DNA from: a virus
Strand: one strand, 5' to 3'
IMG/VR virus record: IMGVR_UViG_3300021197_001961
Span: 1 to 59,055 of that record
DNA: 59,055 nt
Shown here: positions 28,001 to 36,341 of the stretch, in pieces
Numbering within the stretch: position 1 is the first letter of the stretch
Layout: each line of letters begins with the position of its first letter
Program-made: the position numbers and the translations under genes
The notes under the pieces: generated by a model
Told to the model about the DNA's origin: nothing
What the model saw: the letters and a program-made list of their open reading frames with translations, nothing else
Database searches by the model: none

Positions 28001-31000
28001 GAAAATATTGGAATTCTAGCTGCTGGCTCATCTCCCACTGGAGGGGATGCATCTGGATCTTCTGGACCGTCTATGATGTCATAGGCTCCCCCAAAGAAAC
28101 TTTTTCTTACATTCTCGACAAGCGTTGGGATTATCAACGGCGGGATAGGGGGAATAGGCAGGAAAGCAAAGGCAGGTCCTGTCAACATTCCCACAGCGGC
28201 ATTATAAGCAGCAAACTGACCCCTCAAGGGGAGTGCTTCTGTGTTTGATAATACAGCATTTAAAAAACCATTGTTTCTATTTGGTTTAAAGCCGCTGGAC
28301 ATGTCAAAAGAATAAGAGGCGTAGAAAGGATCGAACATCGTATCAATATTCTCAGACGCTAGAGAAAGATTGCCCGGAGAATCTTTAGGTATAGCTTGCT
28401 GTAAGGACGTCGCTATTGTGTCTGTCAAAGATGCGTCAAAGCCTCTTGTCATCGTGGCTGTAAAATCAGATACAATATCTTCTATTCTATTTTCAAAAGC
28501 TGCAACTTGTTGTTGTATCTGCTCTTCTGTGATTTGATCGCCACATTCCTCTCTTAAGAGGTCAGCAAGGGGGTTTGGAGCCTCGGGGTCGCAAGTTGTG
28601 GCGATAGTATCTCTATCCGCGCCGAAGGCGCCCAGACCGTCTCTAAACTGGCTTAAAAACTCTGTTGTAAAGTTGGTGCCCAGGGTTATGAAGAAATTTT
28701 TAACTGATTCGGAATCTGATAAAAAGGAAGATAACTCCACACACTCTGTCTGGGCGATCTCTAGAACACTGTCTATTACACCGGGACCGGCGGTTCCCTC
28801 CAGAAGATCTATTAATTGATCCATTCTCAATCGGTTGCTAAGAGCGTCGACCAAGGAGCAAGATGTATCCGAGGACGTCAAAGCTGTGTTGGCAGCGGTT
28901 GGATCTCCAGTTGCGGAAGAGAACATTCTAGCCAACCCATCATTGATCGTGCCCTGGGGAGCATCGGCTCCACAAAATGCCTCTCTGAAGAGATCACCCA
29001 GATTGCCGACAGGGGGACCAGAAATAGCAGCCGCGCGACCAACTATGGACCCCTCAACTGCAGCGGATAGATTACCCCTAGCACGGTCGCAAACAGCCCC
29101 CTTTAGGACCTCAGTAGCTTTGCTTATCAGCCTCAAAAGAACCTTAAGGAGAATCTGGATCAGCAGATCCCTCAAGACTGGTAGAAGTGTATTGACGAAC
29201 ATGGACCTTAGCGAGACAACATTAAGAGATATTGTTATCTGCTCAATGTTTGGCAATGTTATTGGTCTTTTAGCAGGGGGAAGTTCGCAAATATCAAAAT
29301 CAGCGATTGCTGACTGAATGTTTTGACTAAGTTCCGCAAAACTTAATTCGCCTTCACCTTTTTTGCTGCTATTGACATTGACTACGCACGAAGCCGAATC
29401 GGCGAATGCTGTGATTAGGGATCCTATTACTGGAATGTCCTTAACTGCTTCCAGCAGTTCACTAAAGTCTAAAATATCAGTGATGATATCTACCAAAATC
29501 TCTACAGTTATGCCATAAAGATCGGCTAATAGCCCACCAGATAGACCACTAAAAGAATTTGGATCCCTCCCTTGCTGCCTGTCGGCGGCAGAGGCAAACT
29601 TTTCTAGCGTTTCTTCTCTTGGCGGCAGTGTTGGGTCAGTATCGCGACCGGTGCCAGCATCGTCTCTAGCGCCCTGGGCGTATCCAACCCAGAAAGCGTA
29701 TGCCTGCTCTTCCGTATAAGACTCTTCCGGTTCATATGTGTCCCCACGATACCCTAAAGTGTAAGCACTTCTATATTCACTTTGGAGCTGATCTGCGTCA
29801 GAATTATTTTGAAAGATTGACCCTTGATACACAAAATTTCCAGTGTACCGACTATCCTCTAGATTGCTTATCTGTTGTTCAAAGTCCCAAGGAAATTGTG
29901 TGGCACCGTTATACCCAACATCTTCCATATATTGGGATAGTCTATCCGTATAAATTTGCAATATTTCTGATTGCTGTTCTGCGGATAAAGCCCCATATAT
30001 GCCCCTCAATACCTTCGGGTCTATCTCTTTGAGAGCAGACTTAATTGCTAACGCGAGAGCAGTCTCAGCACTTATCCCACATACATCAAATTGAGATATA
30101 AACTTTAGTGTTTGAGCCATCAGTTTAAACAGACCGCAAACACTCATCTTATTAAAAAGCTTCTCCCAGGCTGATTTTATGACGTCAGCATCTTGCGATA
30201 TTTGCTCAATAGCTTGTGGTAAATTTGCCATGGTCAGGTCACCGGGCAAAAGTTGACGCCCAGCTTCTGCAGTTAGGACCTCCCCCAACTGATCTAAGAC
30301 GTTTTGGCTACCTAGTCTCTTGTCTCGCTCTTTTAGCTGCTCAGGAGTCATACACAAATCCGATGCTAATCTTGAAGAGATTTCATCGGCTAGACTCATA
30401 ACTGAGTCAACTATAGACCTCTCAATGGCTGCTAATTCGCCGTCTTGGCAATTCGCCGGTAACAGGCTTGGTGTTTCTGTATTTGTTTGGTCTGCCACCC
30501 TAATAGGGGGATAGTGATATCTTGTCGCAAAATCTAACACGCCAATCGGAGGCGCGGTAGAGATACTAAGTGCAATTTCAGGTAGCCTAGATAGATACGA
30601 TATCATTGTCGGGAAAACCAAAGGAGATGTCTGATCTAGCGATCGTATACTTATTTCTTCTTGTTCCCCACCTCTCTCCTTTGCAAACATGGCAGTTAGA
30701 TTATAGTTTGAATCGTGGTATACGAATATGCTCTCTGCCACGAGTTTGCTATTTGGCACCCTTACTTCAGCAGCTCTTGTTGTGGGCTCAAACTCAGAGG
30801 GTAGCTTGAATCCGCTGTGTGCCAGTGTATCAACCAAAGAAGCCTTTAGAATTGAAACGTTTTTTGATTCCGCTGTAAAGTTTGCTTCTATGGTCGAGCC
30901 TTGCAAAACCATCTTAGTTCTTTGGCTTCTCCATAGGTCAGCTTGTTGCTTGGTGAGGGTTCCCAAGAATTTACTTAGCTTATCGGCATTAGAATTAAAT

Positions 31001-32382
31001 TCAGAGGCGTTGACCTCAAAGAAGCTACCCTCCAGTGTTAGATCTTCAGGTTGAGCTGGGATTCTGTCCTCTAGCCTCATAGCTCGTATTAGAGAAAATG
31101 GAAATCTATAAAGCAACTGTAAGTTTAAATTGGGAGCTTTGTCAAATTCGTAAAACCCTCCATTTACAATAAAGCTTGATAGAATATTAAAATCTTCTTG
31201 AAAATAGTCCTTATTCAAGAAATCCATTAATTTCTGGATCGCTTCAGGAAAAAACTCTTCAACCCGCGCAGGCAACTCCTCGGCGCCGGGGCAAGCGTAA
31301 TCTGTCTTGATGGGCACGTAATACTCACACACCCTAGAATTCAGGAACGGCGTTGCTTGCGTTGTCCAATCTGGAACTATTGCTCCCGGGTCAAATGCAC
31401 AATCCTCTACTACCTCTCCTTCAGGCTCTTCCTCTGGGCATGGCGGTGGTGGGGGCACAATCATTGGAGGCACCGATGACAAGGGTCCGCCTACATCTTC
31501 CGCGGCGGTCGTGCCACTTCCAGCAGGAACTGAGCCTTCCGTTTCGTCGAACACTAACCTACCACTTGGATCTTCTGTAACTGCTGCCCCTGCTGAAGCC
31601 AATAGGCACCACCCGCTGGGTATCATTGAGCCAGGCAAGATCTCGCATGCACTTTCAATTGTGTTTGCCCTCGGACGGGATGGATCCCCATCTGGATATA
31701 TTTCAGAATCACGGGCGGGGTCATACTTAAAATATTTCGCCCATAGTTTAGCATCAGAGATGGCAGCTTTTAGAGTATATGTATCTAAAGTTGTTGCGTT
31801 TCTGACTCTATTTGAAAAATCGCCGTATTCATCAGCAAAATAGGTTCGAATACCCCCTGCGTCTGAAAACCAGAGGTCTCGCGAGATATACCCCCTATCA
31901 ATCTGACCAAGCCAAAAATCAACAACATAATGCATTCTCTTTGTTACTTGCAAAATGACGGCGCGAGCCTGAGCTTTCGTCATTCCTATAAATTCTTCTT
32001 GGGTTATGTAGCCCTCAAGAATACCCGAAGCCAATGTTCCCTCGCCTGCATCGGTTCCTTCACCATAATATGACGGGTCACGGCTTAGAAAAGCGTCTAA
32101 ATAACTTGTCGAGTATACCCCACCATCTGGGTCAACAGGCAATCGTGGACGCGGGGCAGGAGCGAAGTCTTCGGTATTTCTCCTCCACATCTCGTCATAA
32201 TCATAGCCAGATTCTGCTCTAGAGATATCGCTAGCGCTAGGAGTAACGCCTGTAAAATCTTTATCACTGAAATAGATCATGGGGAAGACATACTGCTTCC
32301 ACCACATATACCGGATACTATCAACGCTTGATGGACCCTCAAGCGCTGTGTATCTATCTGGACTTCCTATTGCGATTGCCAT
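25099..32382 (-). CDS. Giant virion protein, 2427 residues, between the hub/spike genes and gp25
   Basis: No named family is recognised. Visible features are a proline-rich stretch around residue 310 (PPMIVPPPPPCPEEEPEGE), a helical and hydrophobic region at roughly 970-1090 (VEILVDIITDILDF, LLRDLLIQILLKVLLRLI), further proline stretches near 1415 and 2244 (PPIPPPIPIPLPPPGG), and a C-terminus with FDDDDDDDS followed by a glycine-rich end. It is placed after the hub and spike genes and before gp25, so it may be a tape-measure-like or hub-associated component. The hydrophobic helices might interact with a membrane, but this is not demonstrated. An AGGAT ribosome site precedes the ATG. An unusually large single gene without an internal stop. 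Confidence 0.65.
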   Translation of the reverse strand: MAIAIGSPDRYTALEGPSSVDSIRYMWWKQYVFPMIYFSDKDFTGVTPSASDISRAESGYDYDEMWRRNTEDFAPAPRPRLPVDPDGGVYSTSYLDAFLSRDPSYYGEGTDAGEGTLASGILEGYITQEEFIGMTKAQARAVILQVTKRMHYVVDFWLGQIDRGYISRDLWFSDAGGIRTYFADEYGDFSNRVRNATTLDTYTLKAAISDAKLWAKYFKYDPARDSEIYPDGDPSRPRANTIESACEILPGSMIPSGWCLLASAGAAVTEDPSGRLVFDETEGSVPAGSGTTAAEDVGGPLSSVPPMIVPPPPPCPEEEPEGEVVEDCAFDPGAIVPDWTTQATPFLNSRVCEYYVPIKTDYACPGAEELPARVEEFFPEAIQKLMDFLNKDYFQEDFNILSSFIVNGGFYEFDKAPNLNLQLLYRFPFSLIRAMRLEDRIPAQPEDLTLEGSFFEVNASEFNSNADKLSKFLGTLTKQQADLWRSQRTKMVLQGSTIEANFTAESKNVSILKASLVDTLAHSGFKLPSEFEPTTRAAEVRVPNSKLVAESIFVYHDSNYNLTAMFAKERGGEQEEISIRSLDQTSPLVFPTMISYLSRLPEIALSISTAPPIGVLDFATRYHYPPIRVADQTNTETPSLLPANCQDGELAAIERSIVDSVMSLADEISSRLASDLCMTPEQLKERDKRLGSQNVLDQLGEVLTAEAGRQLLPGDLTMANLPQAIEQISQDADVIKSAWEKLFNKMSVCGLFKLMAQTLKFISQFDVCGISAETALALAIKSALKEIDPKVLRGIYGALSAEQQSEILQIYTDRLSQYMEDVGYNGATQFPWDFEQQISNLEDSRYTGNFVYQGSIFQNNSDADQLQSEYRSAYTLGYRGDTYEPEESYTEEQAYAFWVGYAQGARDDAGTGRDTDPTLPPREETLEKFASAADRQQGRDPNSFSGLSGGLLADLYGITVEILVDIITDILDFSELLEAVKDIPVIGSLITAFADSASCVVNVNSSKKGEGELSFAELSQNIQSAIADFDICELPPAKRPITLPNIEQITISLNVVSLRSMFVNTLLPVLRDLLIQILLKVLLRLISKATEVLKGAVCDRARGNLSAAVEGSIVGRAAAISGPPVGNLGDLFREAFCGADAPQGTINDGLARMFSSATGDPTAANTALTSSDTSCSLVDALSNRLRMDQLIDLLEGTAGPGVIDSVLEIAQTECVELSSFLSDSESVKNFFITLGTNFTTEFLSQFRDGLGAFGADRDTIATTCDPEAPNPLADLLREECGDQITEEQIQQQVAAFENRIEDIVSDFTATMTRGFDASLTDTIATSLQQAIPKDSPGNLSLASENIDTMFDPFYASYSFDMSSGFKPNRNNGFLNAVLSNTEALPLRGQFAAYNAAVGMLTGPAFAFLPIPPIPPLIIPTLVENVRKSFFGGAYDIIDGPEDPDASPPVGDEPAARIPIFSKKPDTVAKYLQDQLSSNNLFTVSEEQPETVIANFELNGDTLFSMNYEFNTGRFRLTRHIRSAGQSGIDDSKTIEFRNTHTRDIFFQLESLLGPSGDGLGLNSLYDAIRYTSTDAEDRTYSLDDPVTTSGGGVISSITALDEEEMEQSLASILPGYGGRNDPLNVGTTFLMRQMILTGLFPNPASSETFEYSEYTREMYILMANLRAKALRGAGKLIADNNNAFSYGRYNLDTISDSQVYPAIDTELIEKGYSIVYLEDGNIFVQPPRKGGWLELKDILLPETVESYCCPDKKELLDLESIKERTLRGYSLTEDDPRLELNPRTVRQPPYSRPLSRLVLASIEGAILTTLRVYIVENIIQGYASFGKFKTNLNYTYDQILIDYMAEKIRNGLKSQPPNPGGPALAPGVSSDGENKLYAYWYEFLEQCVQVYIRRTNAEQAIITSEIDSALRTISATMEAYQYPQRKDLRAARQTRPFMTLKRLRRESKIEAIRQTEQYAMVILKQLISEELRILSDDIEEILPSPAGGWVENAGLNFLRQQAYEIGGRNIFDVPKVGGRILPNIGVATFRDDFENDSQFVLESYIKAELNTAGRAEISSLSTNTPIGIEEMLELLEASADYDSLSSTQVRELFTSFRYGLRLVYVPKPTDFGGDLVKNRMGAFGDDIVNRLYTHSGISGGGIGVYTIPIIYSESLELQFTGTFGEFRTIALESQSSVRSEGFNWRMLTLLMTQTDQFRLMFDYAAPVKAINSLTSIFNIEGFLDSIGVSDGWTVQPMPPIPPPIPIPLPPPGGYFQWSKKLFPNMKRRLKRLFNLLYRSNDFNYSPAGTSPSRREISDARQALDLPGFLDGLSPGMQDRIIFEDPLCLREENPLSETPRGTIPGYDGTVADRAAELADEGYSATEIKDIIAGESGYGARTPNAAESASPPPEPPPRDSFTTFDDDDDDDSAIGFGAGPGIGGGGSGK

Positions 32383-32391
32383 AATATTATC

Positions 32392-33339
32392 CTAATTCGT
32401 TTTGTTAAAACGGCTTCCAAACCATCTCGTGCCAGTGGGCTTAAACCTAGTTTCCGGCACTGATACTCCAGACTTAATTTTTAATTTATAAATATTTTGA
32501 TGTACAGCAGACATCTTATATGCCTCTTGACTTGGGATAAACGGTGTTAGTTGTTCTGAAACTAATACCTTGCCGGGACCGGCAAAAGTGTGAGTGTGTG
32601 CTGCAACTATATTATTAATTTTAGTCTGTGTTATTGCCATTTCGTTGACGATATCTGTTAAATCTGAAACTTGTTTCATTATTACCTCTAGCGCCTCGGC
32701 GAGGGCGTATGCTTTGACTATTGGCTCTAACTCTTCTGTTTCTATATCATTTCCAGCAATCAACTCAATGCCCGCAATTGTCTCAATCTCTCCACCTTGA
32801 GAATTTTTCTCTCCGCCGCGTCCTGTGCCAATGACGCCCCTTGCTTTACCAGTGACTAGTTTAATCCCCTCACGACCGATGAGGCGAACAGCATCTGCCT
32901 TCATTGCCACGGCGGATCTTTCATTGACTTCCGCGTCTCCTACTAAGCCAAAGTTTACATCAACATCCGTCTTTTGGCTGACATAAATTCTGGCTGCGTC
33001 TGTAAACATATTTGGCGCAACAACCCTATCGGTCTTTGGACCACCTTTTGAGGAAGCCATTCTGCCTACCACCATATCAATGGACCCAGCTTGAGTGTTT
33101 CCTTTGCCGCCATAGCCGGATGTGATATCAGCTGGTCTATCACGACCCAATATAATCCAAGAGTTGTTCTCATTGCTAATGACCACCTCACAGGGGGTTC
33201 TGTCAAAACTGGGAACTGCTTCGATGAGCTTCTTACCATTTATACCGGAATATGCTAGCTCGTCAGTTGCTTGTGCTGCTTGTATGGTTGATTCCTGTGC
33301 TCCAGATATCCCTTTAAAATCTCTTGCTTTTTCGCTCAT
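32392..33339 (-). CDS. Spike-like baseplate protein with HxH motif
   Basis: A 315-residue protein. The middle region (about 110-200) has repeating strand-like elements, for example ARIYVSQKTDVDVNFGL, KADAVRLIGREGIKLVTG and IAGIELIAGNDIE, suggesting a beta-helix. At residues 248-250 it has AHTHTFAGPG, similar to the HxH metal-binding motif near the tips of contractile-tail spikes (P2 gpV type). I also recall the segment IILGRDRP followed by SGYGGKGNTQAGSIDMVVGR from marine T4-like phages. Its place between the hub peptidase and the giant protein fits a central spike or hub role. The motif position, not at the very C-terminus, is unusual for gpV. Confidence 0.55.
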   Translation of the reverse strand: MSEKARDFKGISGAQESTIQAAQATDELAYSGINGKKLIEAVPSFDRTPCEVVISNENNSWIILGRDRPADITSGYGGKGNTQAGSIDMVVGRMASSKGGPKTDRVVAPNMFTDAARIYVSQKTDVDVNFGLVGDAEVNERSAVAMKADAVRLIGREGIKLVTGKARGVIGTGRGGEKNSQGGEIETIAGIELIAGNDIETEELEPIVKAYALAEALEVIMKQVSDLTDIVNEMAITQTKINNIVAAHTHTFAGPGKVLVSEQLTPFIPSQEAYKMSAVHQNIYKLKIKSGVSVPETRFKPTGTRWFGSRFNKTN

Positions 33340-33354
33340 GCATTATTCCTTCTA

Positions 33355-34575
33355 TTAGCTTGCTGGTGGCAAGGATCTATTTCCCCTATTAAACGTATCG
33401 TTTGTCAGATATCGTCTTGGGTTAACCTTGTTGTTTCCCTCTTTAACCTCAAAGTGTAAATGAAAACTGCCTGGAGAGCCAGAGTCACCAGTTTCTCCAA
33501 TCTTGGTGCCCGCCTCGACGGTGCCTCCGGTTTGGAGATTACTTTCGATCTCACTCATATGAAGATAGCGCGCGGTAACTCCGTCGCCCCTTTCTATTTC
33601 CACAAAGTTGCCGGCGCGAGCGTTTCTGTTCTCGTCGCTACCTCTTGGGGCTGCTAGCCCGTCAGAGATATACTGGTCCGTTCGCCTAACGGCTCGAATT
33701 GTGCCTGCGCAAACCGCTTTCAGCGGAGTCCCTAGTGGGGTAGCAAAATCTATTCCATTATGATTCCTAGTTCCCCTTTCTAGACCATACTCACTAGACA
33801 CTGGGTACGGGCTATCGAAGATAGTTGATGCAAAAGGTGTAAGCCCGTTATTTGGAGGCGGTCCCACCTGAGTTGCGGGGTCTGGTGGGTTGCCAACTGG
33901 TGGCGGCTCGCCTACACGCCTGGAGTTAAGCTCTGCCTGCTGCCTCTCGACGGGAGTCATAGTAGTTATACCGTCGCCAGAGCGCTCCCGAATATTAATC
34001 CTCTCGCCAGGCTCAACAGCAAACTGCAGCCTTGTCGAAGGGTCGACCGTATTTCCACTATCGTCAAAAGCAGCTGGTCCTTCGTAAAGCTCCAAATAGA
34101 CCCCGTCATATTGCCCAGAGACTGGTCCCTTTCCAAACGAAACTTTTATAATGGATCCCTCGGCAGGAATCGGGGTCTTCGGTCCTATTTTGGCTATAAA
34201 GAGAGGGTGCTGTTGAATGATACCCTTTGCACCAGGCTTACTCTTGTCCATAGGGATGGTTTCTGGACTTAAAACATGTGCGTGTAATTTTGGCACTCTA
34301 GCACGAACTGCCACATATTCTTTCTGAGAGGAGTCAGTTTGCCCCCTTGCCGTTCTTTGCCTCAAGAGTGGGGAATCGGATTCTACATCAATAACAATTG
34401 CTTGAAAAACTTTAGCATCTTTTAAGACATTTTTCTTAAAAAACGCAATTGCACCCTCGCGCTGCAGGGTGTACTCATAAGATTTTCTATTCTGACCTGC
34501 AGGATCAATTCTATCCGCAAAGGGGTCTTGAGGTAGGTAGTTTATCTCTTCTTTTACATCTCTCTGGTTCGCCAT
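33355..34575 (-). CDS. Baseplate hub-like protein with C-terminal M23 (LytM) peptidase domain
   Basis: The 406-residue protein has an N-terminal part (about 50-165) with strands such as VFQAIVIDVESDSPLL and FIAKIGPKTPIPAEGSIIKV, consistent with an OB-like hub domain. A Pro-rich linker (220-245) follows. The C-terminal domain (about 255-390) has the M23 metallopeptidase signature: H272 and D276 in HNGIDFATPLGTPLKAV, H339 in YLHMSE, and H372/H374 in FHLHFEV. M23 enzymes cut peptide cross-links in peptidoglycan, so this would open the cell wall during infection, the job of the T4 gp5 lysozyme. The gene is TAATG-coupled to its upstream neighbour. Confidence 0.85.
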   Translation of the reverse strand: MANQRDVKEEINYLPQDPFADRIDPAGQNRKSYEYTLQREGAIAFFKKNVLKDAKVFQAIVIDVESDSPLLRQRTARGQTDSSQKEYVAVRARVPKLHAHVLSPETIPMDKSKPGAKGIIQQHPLFIAKIGPKTPIPAEGSIIKVSFGKGPVSGQYDGVYLELYEGPAAFDDSGNTVDPSTRLQFAVEPGERINIRERSGDGITTMTPVERQQAELNSRRVGEPPPVGNPPDPATQVGPPPNNGLTPFASTIFDSPYPVSSEYGLERGTRNHNGIDFATPLGTPLKAVCAGTIRAVRRTDQYISDGLAAPRGSDENRNARAGNFVEIERGDGVTARYLHMSEIESNLQTGGTVEAGTKIGETGDSGSPGSFHLHFEVKEGNNKVNPRRYLTNDTFNRGNRSLPPAS

Positions 34576-34865
34576 TAGTCTTCACCCTTGATCATATCAA
34601 ACAAATCGTCTTTATCTTTGTCTGAAAGACCAAGGTTGCCGGATGAACTCTCTCGCTTATGTATGATTGTGCTGACTTTTACAAGTTGCTCATTAGATCT
34701 CTGCAAAGTCTCTACATACTTGGCTGCTGTCTGTCCCACCTCTTTATGGCTATGTTGGTCTTGCGACATGTATTGCATAACATCAGAGAGAAGCTCCTTA
34801 GTTACCTCTCGATCCTCTCTTATATTATCTATAGCCTCAGTTAGATAGGCGTTCAGGTCTTTCAT
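34575..34865 (-). CDS. Small helical protein, function unknown
   Basis: Translation from the ATG at 34865 (MKDLNAYLTEAIDNI) gives 96 residues. This start overlaps the sigma gene's stop as TAATG and has GGGGA 5 bases upstream. A longer in-frame start seven codons earlier lacks that support. The sequence is charged and predicted helical, with a Gln/His/Ser-rich middle. The last part, LSDKDKDDLFDMIKGED, is acidic. No domain is recognised. It sits between a sigma factor and the hub peptidase, so it could be either a small assembly factor or a regulator; nothing distinguishes the two. Confidence 0.6.
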   Translation of the reverse strand: MKDLNAYLTEAIDNIREDREVTKELLSDVMQYMSQDQHSHKEVGQTAAKYVETLQRSNEQLVKVSTIIHKRESSSGNLGLSDKDKDDLFDMIKGED

Positions 34866-35566
34866 TAGATGTCCCCGCGATTCCATTTACCCTTGAAAAC
34901 ACGATATTTAACACGCATCTTGTTTAAGTTATTAACAACCTGCTTGGTGTTAAGACCTGTGATCTCTCGAATATATAGGTAAATAGCCTTTTTATTGAAA
35001 ATTTCAATATCCTCGGGGCTAGATAATATTATCTTTATAGCTTCTAAGACCTTCTTTTCATTCTCTTTTAAGTTGCCAGTATCCCAGGTATCAATTTCAC
35101 CCCACAAATAATTCCAAAATTCAGCCTCTTCTCTCTTGTGGTGATATGGATTGTAAGAGGATAGATACTTCTGCTCTACCTCTCCACTAATATCCTCAAA
35201 GTCGGTCTCCCTTTTATTCCTAGTGTTGGTCTTCTTTACTTTGTGTATAAACCAGTTTTTAGTAATTACTGAGAAGTATGAAAACGCTTTTGACCCTTTA
35301 TTGGGGTCGTATTTATCTAAAATTGTGGTTAACCAAACTTTGCATTCTTCACGCAGTGAGTCTACGTTTGGAAGTGTGGTAAATTTATAGGTAAAAACCA
35401 CCTTATCTACCATCTCACTAAAGGCGGGCTCAATATATTCAATATAGAGCTGTGTTCTCACACGCACGTCTCTAGTATTTGCATACGCGACTATCGCATT
35501 CTCGTGGTCTTTTGTGAAATAATGATTTTTACTCTTTGATCTTTTTCTCCCTCTACGCGCCGCCAT
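34865..35566 (-). CDS. gp55-like late transcription sigma factor
   Basis: This 233-residue protein begins with a basic stretch (RRGRKRSKSKNHYF) and has LREECKVWLTTILDKYDPNKGSKAF, then YFSVITKNWFIHKVKKTN. That resembles region 2 of T4 gp55, including the aromatic-rich helix that contacts the -10 element. The C-terminal helices LYIREITGLNTKQVVNNLNKMR look like a helix-turn-helix. gp55 redirects host RNA polymerase to late promoters. The gene has a strong GAGGAGG ribosome site. It overlaps the preceding membrane protein gene by 14 bases and its stop overlaps the next start. The family call is by eye; a generic ECF-like sigma is the alternative. Confidence 0.65.
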   Translation of the reverse strand: MAARRGRKRSKSKNHYFTKDHENAIVAYANTRDVRVRTQLYIEYIEPAFSEMVDKVVFTYKFTTLPNVDSLREECKVWLTTILDKYDPNKGSKAFSYFSVITKNWFIHKVKKTNTRNKRETDFEDISGEVEQKYLSSYNPYHHKREEAEFWNYLWGEIDTWDTGNLKENEKKVLEAIKIILSSPEDIEIFNKKAIYLYIREITGLNTKQVVNNLNKMRVKYRVFKGKWNRGDI

Positions 35567-35867
35567 CGATTTCCTCCTCTTCCGGTTGCTCTAGCTCTTC
35601 AAGGGAAAAGCTATCATTGAATTGTGAGATGTTATTAGTTAATTCCCTGGAATGTTGCATCAATCTTCCCAAAGTATCATCACCATAAAATGTTTCTAGC
35701 TCGTGAACACTAGTGATATGTGTGCTAAATTCTTGCAGATCGTTTTCTAGCGACGTTAGTGTATCAGAAAAAAATATGAATTGACTGGTTAGCTTCTTGG
35801 AGTACCACGCCAACAATACGTTAACAAGAAAAGACAGCAGGAAAGAGATTGTTAATAAAATATTCAT
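35553..35867 (-). CDS. Small single-pass membrane protein
   Basis: A 104-residue protein with an N-terminal hydrophobic helix (about residues 2-24, ILLTISFLLSFLVNVLLAWY), then a helical, acidic region and a C-terminus with EELEQPEEEEIDGG. The layout suggests a membrane anchor with a coiled-coil or helical domain in the cytoplasm or periplasm. There is no clear Shine-Dalgarno sequence. It precedes and overlaps the sigma factor gene. It could be a small lysis- or membrane-related protein, such as a spanin or holin-like factor, but its features are not specific enough for that. Confidence 0.55.
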   Translation of the reverse strand: MNILLTISFLLSFLVNVLLAWYSKKLTSQFIFFSDTLTSLENDLQEFSTHITSVHELETFYGDDTLGRLMQHSRELTNNISQFNDSFSLEELEQPEEEEIDGGA

Positions 35868-36125
35868 TTATGTAATCTTCTCTCGTAATCTCTTCTTTTC
35901 TTCTTTTACTTCTTTTGTTACGTCTCGTATATATTCTTTAACAATTTTTCCCGGCTTTTGTTTTGAAAAATTATTATTTTTCTTGATATTGGATGTCTTG
36001 GAGGGCACCCTTTTTACTGGGGCTGGGGGATTGCAAGTAACACAATGCTCTAAGGTCTCACTCATGGCGTGAAAATGCTCAAACACTAAATCACATTTTT
36101 CACACTTGTAAGTATATGTTGGCAT
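35868..36125 (-). CDS. Zinc ribbon protein, FmdB-type
   Basis: An 85-residue protein beginning MPTYTYKCEKCDLVFE, with two CxxC pairs: C8/C11 and C28/C31 (the second in HCVTCNPP). Between them it has the short hydrophobic turn usual in FmdB-family putative regulatory zinc ribbons. The remainder is a Lys-rich basic tail (KKNNNFSKQKPGKIVKEYIR) that could bind nucleic acid. Such small ribbons are common in phage genomes, and their targets are mostly unknown. The start lies directly after the stop of the preceding gene. A transcription or packaging role is plausible because of the neighbouring sigma gene, but it is not shown. Confidence 0.75.
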   Translation of the reverse strand: MPTYTYKCEKCDLVFEHFHAMSETLEHCVTCNPPAPVKRVPSKTSNIKKNNNFSKQKPGKIVKEYIRDVTKEVKEEKKRLREKIT

Positions 36126-36127
36126 TA

Positions 36128-36337
36128 CTACTCGTTATTGTCATCTAGTATCATGCCATCGGTATCAAACTTAACAATAGGGGGGTTCTTTACAACTAGA
36201 CCCTTATCAGTAGGCACAAAATCCATCTTCTGGAGAACCGGGACAATATCCGATTGTTCCATAAGGGACTTCTGCAGTGCCATCATAACAGCGCCTAGAG
36301 CTTGATCAGATAGGTTAAAACTCTTTAATTCTGCCAT
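36128..36337 (-). CDS. Small conserved-type protein, function unknown
   Basis: Starting at ATG 36337 (MAELKSFNLSDQALGAVMMA) gives 69 residues. This start is preferred over an in-frame one seven codons upstream, because GGGAGG lies 7 bases before it. The N-terminal half is an amphipathic helix rich in Ala, Leu and Met. The C-terminal half ends in PPIVKFDTDGMILDDNN and may form a strand. No family is recognised. It forms a small gene pair with the coiled-coil ORF just upstream (stop at 36342). Confidence 0.6.
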   Translation of the reverse strand: MAELKSFNLSDQALGAVMMALQKSLMEQSDIVPVLQKMDFVPTDKGLVVKNPPIVKFDTDGMILDDNNE

Positions 36338-36341
36338 TTTC

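Noticed and set aside
28835-29317. Plus-strand open frame of 160 codons inside the 2427-residue gene
   Set aside because: It is the antisense shadow of a continuous long minus-strand frame and shows no motif or ribosome site.
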